Assembly (NCBI RefSeq): GCF_029320955.1
Contig: NZ_CP119757.1
Location: forward strand, 2,790,001 to 2,854,000
Source of the DNA: Flavobacterium sp. YJ01
Lineage (GTDB): Bacteria; Bacteroidota; Bacteroidia; Flavobacteriales; Flavobacteriaceae
Direction: 5' to 3'
DNA length: 64,000 bases
Below are positions 23,679 through 32,521 of the stretch, one piece after another; within the stretch, counting starts at the first letter, position 1; each line of letters starts with the position of its first letter. The notes under the pieces are model-generated. The model ran no database searches and was not told the DNA's origin. It worked only from the letters and a program-made list of their open reading frames with translations. The translations under genes and the position numbers were made by a program.

Positions 23679-24581
23679 ATGAAAAATGTTCTCGTAATTT
23701 ATTATACTCAATCTGGACAATTGGAATCTATTGCAAAAAACATTGCAAAACCATTTCTAAATTCAGATGAAATAAATCTTAGTTTTTACGAAATACAATT
23801 AGAAAAGCCTTTTCCTTTTCCATGGAATAAAGAATCTTTTTTTGATGCTTTCCCAGAATCTTTTTTACAGATTCCGACAGCATTAAAAACAGTTCCGGAA
23901 GCGATTTTAAACACAAAATTTGATTTGGTTTTATTTCATTATCAAGTTTGGTATTTATCACCTTCAATTCCGATTAATTCATTTTTGAAAAGTGATGAGG
24001 CCAAAAAAATCTTGAACAATACACCTGTTGTCACCATTAGTGGTTCTAGAAATATGTGGATTATGGCACAGGAAAAAATCAAAGTTTTGTTGAAAGAAGC
24101 CAATGCAAATTTGGTTGGAAATGTAGCTTTGGTAGATCGCGTTGGAAATTTAATTAGCGTTATTACAATTGTAGAATGGATGTTTTCTGGAGTTAAGAAA
24201 AAATATTTAGGTATTTTTCCGCTTCCAGGAGTTTCAGATAAAGACATACAAGAATCCGATCTATTTGGAGAAATCATGCTGGATTCTTTGCAAAAAAATA
24301 ATTTTACCGAATTACAGCCAAAATTAGTCAACGCTGGAGCTGTAAAAATAAGTTCATATTTAGTGACTGTAGACAGAACGGCAAATAAAATTTTCAATAA
24401 ATGGTCAAACATCATTTATAAAAATCAAAAAAACCGAAAACAGCTGCTTAAAGTATTTAATGTTTATTTATTCCTTGCGATATGGTTAATTTCACCAATA
24501 GTGTATATATTGCACCTTATTACCTATCCGCTTAAGTTAAAATCTATAAAAAAGGAAACTCAATATTATCAGGGAGTTTAG
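23679..24581 (+). CDS. darA: DarA-type dialkylresorcinol condensing/aromatising protein
   Basis: 300 residues. The N-terminus is flavodoxin-like (VLVIYYTQSGQLESIAKNI, a phosphate-binding loop at about 8-14), and a hydrophobic C-terminal stretch (about 262-285) could anchor it to the membrane. The gene directly precedes a KAS III-like gene of the DarB type. The DarA/DarB pair is established as the maker of 2,5-dialkylresorcinols, the alcohol half of flexirubin. I assign darA from this pairing and overall resemblance. Confidence 0.82.
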   Translation: MKNVLVIYYTQSGQLESIAKNIAKPFLNSDEINLSFYEIQLEKPFPFPWNKESFFDAFPESFLQIPTALKTVPEAILNTKFDLVLFHYQVWYLSPSIPINSFLKSDEAKKILNNTPVVTISGSRNMWIMAQEKIKVLLKEANANLVGNVALVDRVGNLISVITIVEWMFSGVKKKYLGIFPLPGVSDKDIQESDLFGEIMLDSLQKNNFTELQPKLVNAGAVKISSYLVTVDRTANKIFNKWSNIIYKNQKNRKQLLKVFNVYLFLAIWLISPIVYILHLITYPLKLKSIKKETQYYQGV

Positions 24582-24598
24582 AAGACGAAATTTAAATT

Positions 24599-25732
24599 AT
24601 GTTTGAAGTATATATTACAAAAGCTGCAAAATATTTGCCAAACGAAGCTGTTTCTAATGACGAAATGGAAGCCTATTTAGGTCTTATCAACGATACTGCT
24701 TCAAAAGCAAGACGTATTATTTTGCGCAATAATAAAATTACAAGCCGATATTATGCTGTTGATAAAGATGGAAAAAGCACACACAGCAATGCCGAATTAA
24801 CAAAAAATGCAATTTTACCGTTATTCGATCAAGATTTTACACCTCAAGATTTAGAAGTGCTTTCATGCGGAACTTCAACTCCTGATATCTTTTTGCCTTC
24901 GCATGCTGCGATGGTTCATGGTTTGCTAAAAAATAAATCGGTTGAATTAAATTCTTCTACTGGAGTTTGCTGTGCTGGAATGAATTCCTTGAAATTCGGG
25001 TATCTTTCAATAAAATCTGGAAATTCAAAAAACGCAATCTGCACAGGATCAGAAAAAGTTTCAACTTGGCTGAATGCTCAAAAATACAATCACGAAGCTG
25101 ATAATTTAAAAAGTCTAGAAGAACAGCCAATTATTGCTTTCAAAAAGGATTTCTTACGATGGATGCTTTCTGATGGTGCAGGTGCTTTCTTATTAGAAAA
25201 TAAACCACGCGGACCACTTTCTCTAAAAATAGAATGGATGGAAGCTTTTTCGTATGCATACGAATTAGAAACCTGCATGTACGCTGGAGGAGATAAATTA
25301 GAAAACGGAGAAATCAAAAGTTGGAGCGATTATGCACCAGAACAATGGTTAAACGAATCTGTTTTCTCAATTAAACAAGATGTAAAATTATTAGATGAAT
25401 TTATCCTGTCTAAAGGTGCGGAAAGCATGAAAGACGCAATGGATAAAAACAACATCAAATCTGAAGATATTACTTATTTTATTCCTCACGTTTCTTCTAA
25501 CTTTTTTGTGGAAGGTTTAAAGAAAGGATTAACAGAAAAAGGAATCGGAATGAGCGATGATAAATGGTTCATGAATCTTTCTAGAGTTGGAAATGTTGGT
25601 TCTGCCTCTATCTATCTGGCTTTGGAAGAATTAATGAATGCTGGAAACCTGAAAAAAGGAGATAAAATTCTTTTATCAGTTCCAGAAAGCGGAAGGTTTT
25701 CTTTCGCGTATGCGTATTTAACAGTTTGCTAA
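24599..25732 (+). CDS. darB: DarB-type ketosynthase (KAS III-like) for dialkylresorcinol
   Basis: 377 residues of KAS III fold. The active-site cysteine lies in NSSTGVCCAGMNSL (Cys124 or Cys125), with a histidine in FIPHVSSNFFVEG near 297 and an asparagine in NLSRVGNVGSAS near 330. DarB joins two beta-keto acyl chains to form the ring precursor that DarA helps aromatise. It is 17 bp after darA, and its stop overlaps the next start (TAATG), so the hotdog gene that follows is coupled to it. Confidence 0.88.
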   Translation: MFEVYITKAAKYLPNEAVSNDEMEAYLGLINDTASKARRIILRNNKITSRYYAVDKDGKSTHSNAELTKNAILPLFDQDFTPQDLEVLSCGTSTPDIFLPSHAAMVHGLLKNKSVELNSSTGVCCAGMNSLKFGYLSIKSGNSKNAICTGSEKVSTWLNAQKYNHEADNLKSLEEQPIIAFKKDFLRWMLSDGAGAFLLENKPRGPLSLKIEWMEAFSYAYELETCMYAGGDKLENGEIKSWSDYAPEQWLNESVFSIKQDVKLLDEFILSKGAESMKDAMDKNNIKSEDITYFIPHVSSNFFVEGLKKGLTEKGIGMSDDKWFMNLSRVGNVGSASIYLALEELMNAGNLKKGDKILLSVPESGRFSFAYAYLTVC

Positions 25733-26163
25733 TGGAAACAATGGCGCTTTTAGAAAAAGAAACGGTCGAAAATTTATTGCCACAAAAGTTTCCTTTTGTA
25801 ATGGTCGATGCTATGCATTCTTATACCGAAACTTCTTTGGTTTCTGGTTTAAAAATTCAAAGTGAAAATATTTTCGTAAAAAACGATATTTTTCTTGAAG
25901 CTGGTTTAATTGAACATATGGCACAATCTGTTGCTTTGCATACCGGATATCAATATTTTTTAAGAAACGAAATTGCCCCAACAGGTTACATCGGTTCTAT
26001 TAAAGAAATTGAAATTAAAAAACTACCTCAATTAAACGACAACATTCAGTCTGAAGTAACTATTTTGCAAGAATTTGCAGGAATCACTTTGGTGAACATT
26101 GTTACGAAATTAAATAATGAAGAAATTGCAAACGGACAAATGAAAACCGTTTTAGCCAAATAA
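25732..26163 (+). CDS. Hotdog-fold dehydratase-like protein, first of a pair
   Basis: 143 residues from the ATG at 25732, which overlaps the darB stop; an in-frame TTG six bases upstream is less likely. LLPQKFPFVMVDAM and FLEAGLIEHMAQSVALHTGY are typical of FabZ-like hotdog proteins, with the latter in the position of the catalytic helix. It probably removes water from 3-hydroxyacyl-ACP during polyene extension. It is paralogous to the next gene (shared LPxxxPxxMVD, FVKND/FVQNN, EAGLIE), so the two may form a heterodimer. Confidence 0.75.
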   Translation: METMALLEKETVENLLPQKFPFVMVDAMHSYTETSLVSGLKIQSENIFVKNDIFLEAGLIEHMAQSVALHTGYQYFLRNEIAPTGYIGSIKEIEIKKLPQLNDNIQSEVTILQEFAGITLVNIVTKLNNEEIANGQMKTVLAK

Positions 26164-26165
26164 TT

Positions 26166-26636
26166 ATGATTTTGAATACCGGAGTTGACATACAAAATTA
26201 TTTACCGCACCGAGCGCCAATGCTTATGGTTGATTTAATTTTGGATATCGATGCCAACTTCGTAGAAACCATATTTTTGATAAAAGAAGACAATATTTTT
26301 GTTCAGAATAATGTTTTTATTGAAGCTGGTTTAATTGAAAATACGGCGCAGACTTGTTCGTCTATTGTTGGAAAAAAATACTTTTTTGACGAAGACGGAA
26401 CAGAAAATGAAAACGTAAATGTAATTGGATTTATCAGTGCCTTAAAAAATGTAAAAATTCATTCGCTGCCAAAAGTTGGCGAAACTATAATTACCAAAGC
26501 AAATTTAGTTTCAAAATTTGCAGGAGACGATTACACATTATGCACGATGAGCTGCAACAGTTCTGTCGAAGATCAGATACTCTTAGAATGCGAAATCAAC
26601 TTGTTTATTCAAAAAACGGTTTCAATTGTTGAGTAA
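26166..26636 (+). CDS. Hotdog-fold dehydratase-like protein, second of a pair
   Basis: 156 residues. LPHRAPMLMVDLIL and FIEAGLIENTAQTCSSIVGKKYF parallel the preceding gene, but the His of the EHMAQ motif is Asn here (ENTAQ), and the N-terminal half keeps a His in LPHRAP. In aryl-polyene systems two small hotdog proteins act together as the dehydratase, and the complementary differences between these two genes fit such a split. It follows with 2 bp spacing. Confidence 0.72.
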   Translation: MILNTGVDIQNYLPHRAPMLMVDLILDIDANFVETIFLIKEDNIFVQNNVFIEAGLIENTAQTCSSIVGKKYFFDEDGTENENVNVIGFISALKNVKIHSLPKVGETIITKANLVSKFAGDDYTLCTMSCNSSVEDQILLECEINLFIQKTVSIVE

Positions 26637-26647
26637 TAAATTTCAAA

Positions 26648-26953
26648 ATGTATATAAAAAAACCTCTATATCATTTACTAATTCGAATAGGAATATTTGT
26701 ATTGCTATTTATTGGGGTTTTTGCATATAGTTCTTACACATACGATCCGAATCCATACAACAGACATTTAAATCCAAAAATTGGATTTTTCGGTTTAGCT
26801 TTCTTTTTAATTCAAGCTTATTCTTTATTTCTACTTTTAGAAATGATCTATTTCTTTATGAAAAGACACAAGAATTTAGCATTTATAAATCTCGCTTTTT
26901 TAATTATAATAGAAATAGCACCAGTTTTGGTATTATTGCAATTAGTCATTTAG
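26648..26953 (+). CDS. Small membrane protein of unknown function
   Basis: 101 residues with three predicted membrane helices (about 9-27, 46-70, 77-100) joined by a short basic loop KRHKN. I recognise no family. It sits 11 bp after the hotdog pair and 17 bp before the next gene in an unbroken operon, so it is probably part of the pigment system, perhaps a membrane partner of the ABC transporter or of the acyltransferases. That role is a guess from position. Confidence 0.65.
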   Translation: MYIKKPLYHLLIRIGIFVLLFIGVFAYSSYTYDPNPYNRHLNPKIGFFGLAFFLIQAYSLFLLLEMIYFFMKRHKNLAFINLAFLIIIEIAPVLVLLQLVI

Positions 26954-26970
26954 TTTTTAATAAACTTGCT

Positions 26971-27375
26971 ATGGAAAAAGAAAATGTACCTCAGGATAAA
27001 AGCAATTTAACGAAAAACAACGTTAAAGAACTTTTGTACGCAACAGATGAAAACGGCAATTATACCACAACATTAAGTACAGGTTGGGAACCTAAAACAA
27101 TTGCACTTTCGAATTCTATTGATGAAATAAACGAACGTATTGCCGATGCCAAACAACAAGTTTTAAATGGCGAAGTGAGTCCGATTGTGTATTTTATGGA
27201 AGTCAATAAAATGGATCTTACCATTTTGTCGAGTTATGTAGGATTTTGGAAATGGCGCGTAAAAAGACATTTTAAACCAAATGTTTTTGCAACATTAAGC
27301 GATAAAATTTTGAAGAAATACGCCGATACATTTGAAGTATCAATTGAAGAATTAAAAAACAGCATTACCAAATAA
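26971..27375 (+). CDS. Conserved-looking cytoplasmic protein of unknown function
   Basis: 134 residues, soluble, with charged N-terminus and no signal peptide. The middle (NSIDEINERIADAKQQVLNGEVSPIVYFMEVNKMDL, about 47-83) looks helical. I recognise no domain. The stop is directly followed by the start of the BtrH-like gene, so the two are likely to be made together and may interact. Confidence 0.65.
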   Translation: MEKENVPQDKSNLTKNNVKELLYATDENGNYTTTLSTGWEPKTIALSNSIDEINERIADAKQQVLNGEVSPIVYFMEVNKMDLTILSSYVGFWKWRVKRHFKPNVFATLSDKILKKYADTFEVSIEELKNSITK

Positions 27376-28374
27376 ATGGAATTAACTTTCACACATCATC
27401 AGTCTGCTCATTGTGAGAATGGAGTAGCGTCGAATCTGCTAAAAAACAGCGGACTAAACATCAGCGAACCGATGGTTTTTGGTATTGGCTCTGGATTATT
27501 TTTTGTATATCTACCTTTTATAAAAGTCAATTATGCTCCGGCAATTAGTTACAGAACTTTGCCTGGACAGATTTTTAATAAAGTTGCCACTCGTTTAAAT
27601 TTAAAAATAAAAAGACAAAAATTTTCTTCTGTTTCAAATGCAACTAAAGCATTAGACGAAAATTTAAAAAATAATATTCCAACCGGATTACAAGTTGGCG
27701 TTTACAATTTAAGTTATTTTCCAGACGAATATCGTTTTCATTTCAACGCGCATAATTTAGTGGTTTACGGAAAAACTGAAACTGATTATTTAGTGAGCGA
27801 TCCAGTTATGGAAACCGTTACGACTTTAACGCACGAAGAATTAGATAAAGTTCGTTTTGCTAAAGGAGCTTTTGCGCCACGCGGACAAATGTATTATCCG
27901 ATTCAAGTTCCTGCGAATGTCGATTTAAAAAGCGCCATTATTAAAGGAATAAAAAATACGTGCAGAGATATGCTCGCGCCAATGCCAATTGTAGGTGTTC
28001 GCGGCATCAAATTTGTTTCTAAGCAAATTAGAAAATGGCCGATAAAACACGGAACCAAAAAAGCCAATCATTATTTGGCACAAATGGTTCGTATGCAAGA
28101 AGAAATTGGAACTGGAGGCGGTGGTTTCCGTTTTATTTATGCTGCCTTTTTACAGGAAGCTTCAGTTATTTTGAATAATGAAGAACTGAAAGAACTTTCT
28201 AAAGAAATGACAAAAATTGGCGATTCATGGCGAGATTTTGCTGTTGAAGCTTCTAGAATTTACAAAAACAGAAGTGCTAAAGAAGATGCGTACAATACTA
28301 TTGCCGATGAACTTTTGGACATTGCCAATAGAGAAGAAATCTTTTTCAAAAAACTAAAAAAAGCGATTAGCTAA
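27376..28374 (+). CDS. BtrH-like protein, candidate acyltransferase
   Basis: 332 residues. The N-terminal half begins FTHHQSAHCENGVASNLLKNSGL and continues SEPMVFGIGSGLFFVYLPF, which resembles the BtrH N-terminal (cysteine-protease-like) domain; Cys13 and the HNLVVYG segment near 132-139 could be the Cys and His of its active site. BtrH of butirosin synthesis moves an acyl chain from an ACP to an acceptor. By analogy this protein could join the polyene acyl-ACP to the dialkylresorcinol. It starts one base after the preceding stop and lies just before the ABC transporter. Confidence 0.7.
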   Translation: MELTFTHHQSAHCENGVASNLLKNSGLNISEPMVFGIGSGLFFVYLPFIKVNYAPAISYRTLPGQIFNKVATRLNLKIKRQKFSSVSNATKALDENLKNNIPTGLQVGVYNLSYFPDEYRFHFNAHNLVVYGKTETDYLVSDPVMETVTTLTHEELDKVRFAKGAFAPRGQMYYPIQVPANVDLKSAIIKGIKNTCRDMLAPMPIVGVRGIKFVSKQIRKWPIKHGTKKANHYLAQMVRMQEEIGTGGGGFRFIYAAFLQEASVILNNEELKELSKEMTKIGDSWRDFAVEASRIYKNRSAKEDAYNTIADELLDIANREEIFFKKLKKAIS

Positions 28375-28383
28375 AACAATATT

Positions 28384-29136
28384 TTGCAGTCTATCATTCA
28401 AATAGAATCCCTTTCGAAAAAGTACAAAAATGCAGAAATGTATTCTTTGAACAACGTTTCGCTAAACATAAACGAAGGTCAGATTTTTGGTTTATTAGGT
28501 CCAAATGGCGCTGGAAAAACCACTTTAATTTCCATGCTTTGCGGATTGGTAAAACCTACTTCTGGACATTTTTCAATTGATGGTTTAGACTATCAGCATC
28601 AGGCCTCAAAAATTAAAAAAATCATTGGCGTTGTTCCTCAAGAATATGCTTTATATCCGACTTTGACGGCGAGAGAAAATCTGCATTATTTTGGAAGCAT
28701 GTACGGTTTAAAAGGTTCTGATTTAAAAGAGAAAGTAATCGAAGCTTTGGATCTTTTGGGTTTATTGAAATTTGCCGATAAACAAGTTCAGACTTTTTCT
28801 GGCGGAATGAAACGCCGTGTTAATCTTATCGCTGGAATTCTCCATCAACCAAAAGTGTTGTTTTTAGATGAACCAACGGTTGGCGTCGATGTGCATTCTA
28901 AAGCTGCGATTATCGATTACTTGAAAGTTTTAAACCAAAACGGAACGACCATTATTTATACCTCACATCATTTGGCTGAAGCCGAAGATTTCTGTACACA
29001 AATCGCTATTTTAGATCAAGGTCAGATTTATGCACAAGATACTCCATCGGCATTAATTGAAGCTACGAAAGACGCTCGAAATCTCGAAGATGTTTTTATT
29101 TCATTAACCGGAAAAGCGTTGAGAGATGATATATAA
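28384..29136 (+). CDS. ABC transporter ATP-binding protein (pigment cluster)
   Basis: 250 residues. Walker A GPNGAGKTT near 38-46, the signature FSGGMKRR near 139-146, Walker B VLFLDEP near 159-165 and the switch His in TSHHLAEAEDF are all intact. The start is TTG at 28384; no ATG occurs before residue 20, where the beta-strand IQIESLSKKY is already needed, so TTG is preferred. It overlaps the permease gene by 11 bp. With that permease it forms an ABC-2 type exporter, probably moving pigment or its precursors. Confidence 0.9.
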   Translation: MQSIIQIESLSKKYKNAEMYSLNNVSLNINEGQIFGLLGPNGAGKTTLISMLCGLVKPTSGHFSIDGLDYQHQASKIKKIIGVVPQEYALYPTLTARENLHYFGSMYGLKGSDLKEKVIEALDLLGLLKFADKQVQTFSGGMKRRVNLIAGILHQPKVLFLDEPTVGVDVHSKAAIIDYLKVLNQNGTTIIYTSHHLAEAEDFCTQIAILDQGQIYAQDTPSALIEATKDARNLEDVFISLTGKALRDDI

Positions 29137-30409
29137 AATTTGGATGTCGGTGGTAAAAGAATTCCTTTTACTAAAAAGAGATTTGGGCGGATTGATTATA
29201 TTATTTATCATGCCTTTGGTTTTGGTAATTACTGTGACTTTAATTCAGGACAGCACATTTAAAGCTGTAACCGATTCTAAAATTCAGATTCTGATTGTGG
29301 ATAACGACAAAGGTTCTGTTGCAAAAACGGTTTTTGAAAATTTAGAAAAAAGTAATCTGTTTACTGTTGTAACTAAAATTGACAATAAACCCGTTACAGA
29401 AGAAATTGCCAAAGAAAATGTTTACAAAGGAAAATTTCAATTGGCAATTGTAATTCCAGAAAACCTAAGTTCTGATTTACAGGCAAAAGTAGATCAGAAT
29501 GTAGAAAAAATTGTGAGTAATTTAGGTTTGACAGATAGCACTGCAACAGCAGAACCTCAACGCATTATAAAAGAAAAAGAAGTAAAACTATATTTTGATC
29601 CAGCGATTCAAATGAGTTTTAAAAATGCGGTCATGAGTTCGATTGACAAAATGATTTCGCAAATTGAAACCAAATCGATTTATAGTACTTTTCAAAAGCA
29701 ATTGGGAGAAGAAACAATCGATTTTGAACAGAAAAATTTCATCAGTTTTAAAGAAATAATTCCGAAGATTAATAACAAAGAAGTTCGTCCCAATTCGACA
29801 CAACACAACGTTCCAGCGTGGACGCTTTTTGCAATCTTTTTTATTGTGATTCCGTTATCTATCAATATTGTAAAAGAAAAATCGCAAGGAACTTTCGTTC
29901 GATTGAGAACAAATCCAGTTTCTAATTTGGTTGTCATTATCGGAAAAACCATCACCTACTCGATCATTTGTATGATTCAGTTTTATATGATGGTTGCCGT
30001 TGCCGTTTTCTTATTTCCATCAATCGGATTACCTTCTTTAAATATTGAAGGACATTTATTGATGATGAGTGTTGTGGCTTTATTTTCAGGTTTTGCCGCT
30101 ATTGGTTTCGGAATTTTATTAGGAACCGTAGCAAGTACACAAGAACAATCTGCTCCTTTTGGCGCAACAAGTGTTATCATTTTAGCTGCCGTTGGAGGTG
30201 TTTGGGTTCCTGTTTTTGCGATGCCGAAAATTATGCAGTTTATCGCAAAATCTTCTCCAATGAATTGGGGATTGGAAGCTTTTTACGATGTTTTATTGCG
30301 CAGCGTTTCTTTCCTCGAAATCATTCCAGAAATAAGTTTATTATTTTTGTTTTTCATTATTACAACTTCGATCGCATTATTTTATGATAAAAAGAAAAGA
30401 GCAGTTTAA
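29126..30409 (+). CDS. ABC-2 type transporter permease
   Basis: 427 residues. One N-terminal helix (about 22-42), a large extracytoplasmic domain (about 43-230), and five C-terminal helices (about 235-420) form the ABC2 membrane 3 layout. Partner of the ATPase encoded just upstream (11-bp overlap); the thioesterase start lies 26 bp inside its 3' end. It sits in the inner membrane. Cargo is inferred from the cluster. Confidence 0.9.
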   Translation: MIYKIWMSVVKEFLLLKRDLGGLIILFIMPLVLVITVTLIQDSTFKAVTDSKIQILIVDNDKGSVAKTVFENLEKSNLFTVVTKIDNKPVTEEIAKENVYKGKFQLAIVIPENLSSDLQAKVDQNVEKIVSNLGLTDSTATAEPQRIIKEKEVKLYFDPAIQMSFKNAVMSSIDKMISQIETKSIYSTFQKQLGEETIDFEQKNFISFKEIIPKINNKEVRPNSTQHNVPAWTLFAIFFIVIPLSINIVKEKSQGTFVRLRTNPVSNLVVIIGKTITYSIICMIQFYMMVAVAVFLFPSIGLPSLNIEGHLLMMSVVALFSGFAAIGFGILLGTVASTQEQSAPFGATSVIILAAVGGVWVPVFAMPKIMQFIAKSSPMNWGLEAFYDVLLRSVSFLEIIPEISLLFLFFIITTSIALFYDKKKRAV

Positions 30410-30833
30410 CGAGGCTACAGACTTGACCGTTTCACACGAAATCAGAATTCGTTTTAACGAAACAGATCCGCTTGGAATTGTTTGGCATGGAAACTATATC
30501 ACTTATTTCGAAGATGGACGTGAAGCTTTTGGTCGCCAACACGGACTTACCTATTTGGATATTGCCGCGACTGGTTACACAACACCAATTGTAAAATCGA
30601 CTTGCGAACATAAATTGTCTTTGCGTTACGGTGATGTGGTAACAATTGAAACAACGGTTGTAGACACACCAGCAGCAAAAATGATTTATCGTTTTAAAAT
30701 TATTGACGATAAAGGTGAAGTTGCCTGCACGGGAGAAACAACTCAGGTTTTTTTAGATAAAGAAGGAAATTTAATGCTGACGAATCCACCTTTTTATGAA
30801 GAATGGAAAAGGAAAGTTGGATTGTTAAAGTAA
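30384..30833 (+). CDS. Acyl-CoA/ACP thioesterase, 4-hydroxybenzoyl-CoA thioesterase type
   Basis: 149 residues, hotdog fold. The motif FNETDPLGIVWHGNYITYFEDGREAF (about 24-49) holds the Asp and the HGNY helix start of the YbgC/4HBT group. Aryl-polyene clusters regularly contain such a thioesterase, thought to release or edit chains. The start codon lies inside the end of the permease gene. Confidence 0.85.
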   Translation: MIKRKEQFNEATDLTVSHEIRIRFNETDPLGIVWHGNYITYFEDGREAFGRQHGLTYLDIAATGYTTPIVKSTCEHKLSLRYGDVVTIETTVVDTPAAKMIYRFKIIDDKGEVACTGETTQVFLDKEGNLMLTNPPFYEEWKRKVGLLK

Positions 30834-30840
30834 AAATTAT

Positions 30841-31356
30841 ATGGACTTTTTTAAAACTCGATTCAATTACATAATTCTTGTTTCAAGATTTATCTTCTCT
30901 ATATTTTTTGCAGGATTATCTTTCGCAATGATTTATATTTTAATTGAAAATTTAAAATCAAAAGGTTTTTCAACTGAAGTTGTATTTGCAATAATATTCA
31001 GTATGATAATGATATACCTTGCTTATCATTTTATCGTTCTTATTATTAAGCAATCAAATAATTTTATAATTGATGAAGGAAATATATACATAGTTTCTAT
31101 CTTATCTGGAAAAAAGGAATTATTAAAAAAAACTGATATTAAAGGTTTTAGTACATCAGAATATCCATTAAAAATTTGGACATTTAAATCTATAATATTG
31201 TATTTACAAAATGGCAAAAAAATAGAATTCCCTCAATTTTTGTATTTCAATTTTAATGAAATTGAAAATCTGTTTATTGAAAATTCAATACGAAATTTTG
31301 GTCATGAAAAGCATAAATGGAAATCTATTACTTCTCGACATTATGAATTTGAATAG
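30841..31356 (+). CDS. Membrane protein of unknown function
   Basis: 171 residues. Two hydrophobic helices (about 10-32 and 42-64) are followed by a soluble domain of about 100 residues (IDEGNIYIVSILSGKKELLKK onward) that looks beta-rich, somewhat like membrane-anchored PH-like domains. I recognise no family firmly. Base composition is a little more AT-rich than its neighbours. It lies 8 bp after the thioesterase gene and 25 bp before a ketosynthase. Confidence 0.65.
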   Translation: MDFFKTRFNYIILVSRFIFSIFFAGLSFAMIYILIENLKSKGFSTEVVFAIIFSMIMIYLAYHFIVLIIKQSNNFIIDEGNIYIVSILSGKKELLKKTDIKGFSTSEYPLKIWTFKSIILYLQNGKKIEFPQFLYFNFNEIENLFIENSIRNFGHEKHKWKSITSRHYEFE

Positions 31357-31380
31357 TGCTTCTAATAGAAAAATGATAAA

Positions 31381-32520
31381 ATGTTAAAAGAAATATACAT
31401 TACAGAAACAAATTGCATCACGCCTTTAGGTTTTGATGTCGAATCAAATGTTGAAGCGATTCTTCGTGGAGATTCTGGCATTCAGCTTCACAATGACATT
31501 TCTTTAATGCCAAATTCATTTTATGCTTCCATTATTTCAAATGAAAAAATAAACAGTGCTTTTGCAAAAATCAGCACTGAAACAAAATATTCCCGTTTAG
31601 AGAAAATGATGATTTTGGCTTTAGAGCCGATTATCAAAAATTCAGAAGTTGAATTAAATTCAAAAACCGCTTTTATACTTTCTACCACAAAAGGGAATGT
31701 TACGGCTTTAGCAAATGATTCTGAAGAAAGTTTTAACAACGCACATTTAGATGTTTTAGCCAAAAACGTTGCCGATTTCTTCAAATTTCAAACACAACCA
31801 ATTGTGGTTTCAAATGCTTGTGTTTCTGGAATTTTAGCAGTTTCAATTGCCAAAAGAATGATTCAGTCTGAACTTTACGATCATGCTTTTGTTGTTGCTG
31901 GCGATGAAGTTTCAGAATTTGTTTTGTCTGGTTTTAATGCTTTTCAGGCAATGAGTGATCTGCCTTGTAAACCGTATTCTAAAAACAGAACTGGAGTAAG
32001 TTTGGGCGAAGCAACAGCCGCTGTTTTAGTTTCGGCGGAAGCCAAAAACGCCAAAATAAAAGTGATTGGCGATAGTTCAATCAACGATGCAAATCATATT
32101 TCTGGTCCGTCAAGAACAGGTGAAGGTTTGTTTAGAAGTATTCAAAATGCATTAAAAGAGGCACAAATTGAAGCGGATAAATTAGATTATATTTCAGCGC
32201 ACGGAACTGCAACTCCTTATAACGATGAAATGGAAGCCATTGCTTTAAATCGTTTGGGTTTACAAAATGTTCCTATTAATAGTTTAAAAGGATTTTACGG
32301 TCATACATTGGGCGCTTCGGGATTATTAGAAACGGTAATTGTGATTGAATCTGCGAACAGAAACATGCTTTTTGAATCAAAAGGTTTTGATGAGAGTGGT
32401 GTTAGCGAATCAATAAATGTGATTGAAAAAAATGAAGAAAAGGATATTGATTATTTTTTAAAAACGGCTTCTGGATTTGGAGGTTGTAATACGGCGGTTG
32501 TTTTTGAGAAGATAAAATGA
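31381..32520 (+). CDS. Beta-ketoacyl-ACP synthase, second
   Basis: 379 residues with the full triad: Cys147 (SNACVSG), His274 (SAHGTATPYND) and His308 (GFYGHTLGASG). It is shorter and more divergent in its N-terminal half than the ketosynthases at 21114 and 35007. In the aryl-polyene scheme a stand-alone KS can act in initiation. The gene ends one base before a RhuM-family gene that interrupts the biosynthetic order. Confidence 0.88.
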   Translation: MLKEIYITETNCITPLGFDVESNVEAILRGDSGIQLHNDISLMPNSFYASIISNEKINSAFAKISTETKYSRLEKMMILALEPIIKNSEVELNSKTAFILSTTKGNVTALANDSEESFNNAHLDVLAKNVADFFKFQTQPIVVSNACVSGILAVSIAKRMIQSELYDHAFVVAGDEVSEFVLSGFNAFQAMSDLPCKPYSKNRTGVSLGEATAAVLVSAEAKNAKIKVIGDSSINDANHISGPSRTGEGLFRSIQNALKEAQIEADKLDYISAHGTATPYNDEMEAIALNRLGLQNVPINSLKGFYGHTLGASGLLETVIVIESANRNMLFESKGFDESGVSESINVIEKNEEKDIDYFLKTASGFGGCNTAVVFEKIK

Positions 32521-32521
32521 A

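Noticed and set aside
23942..24415. 157-residue minus-strand ORF
   Set aside because: Shadow of darA on the opposite strand, with no recognisable motif or start context.
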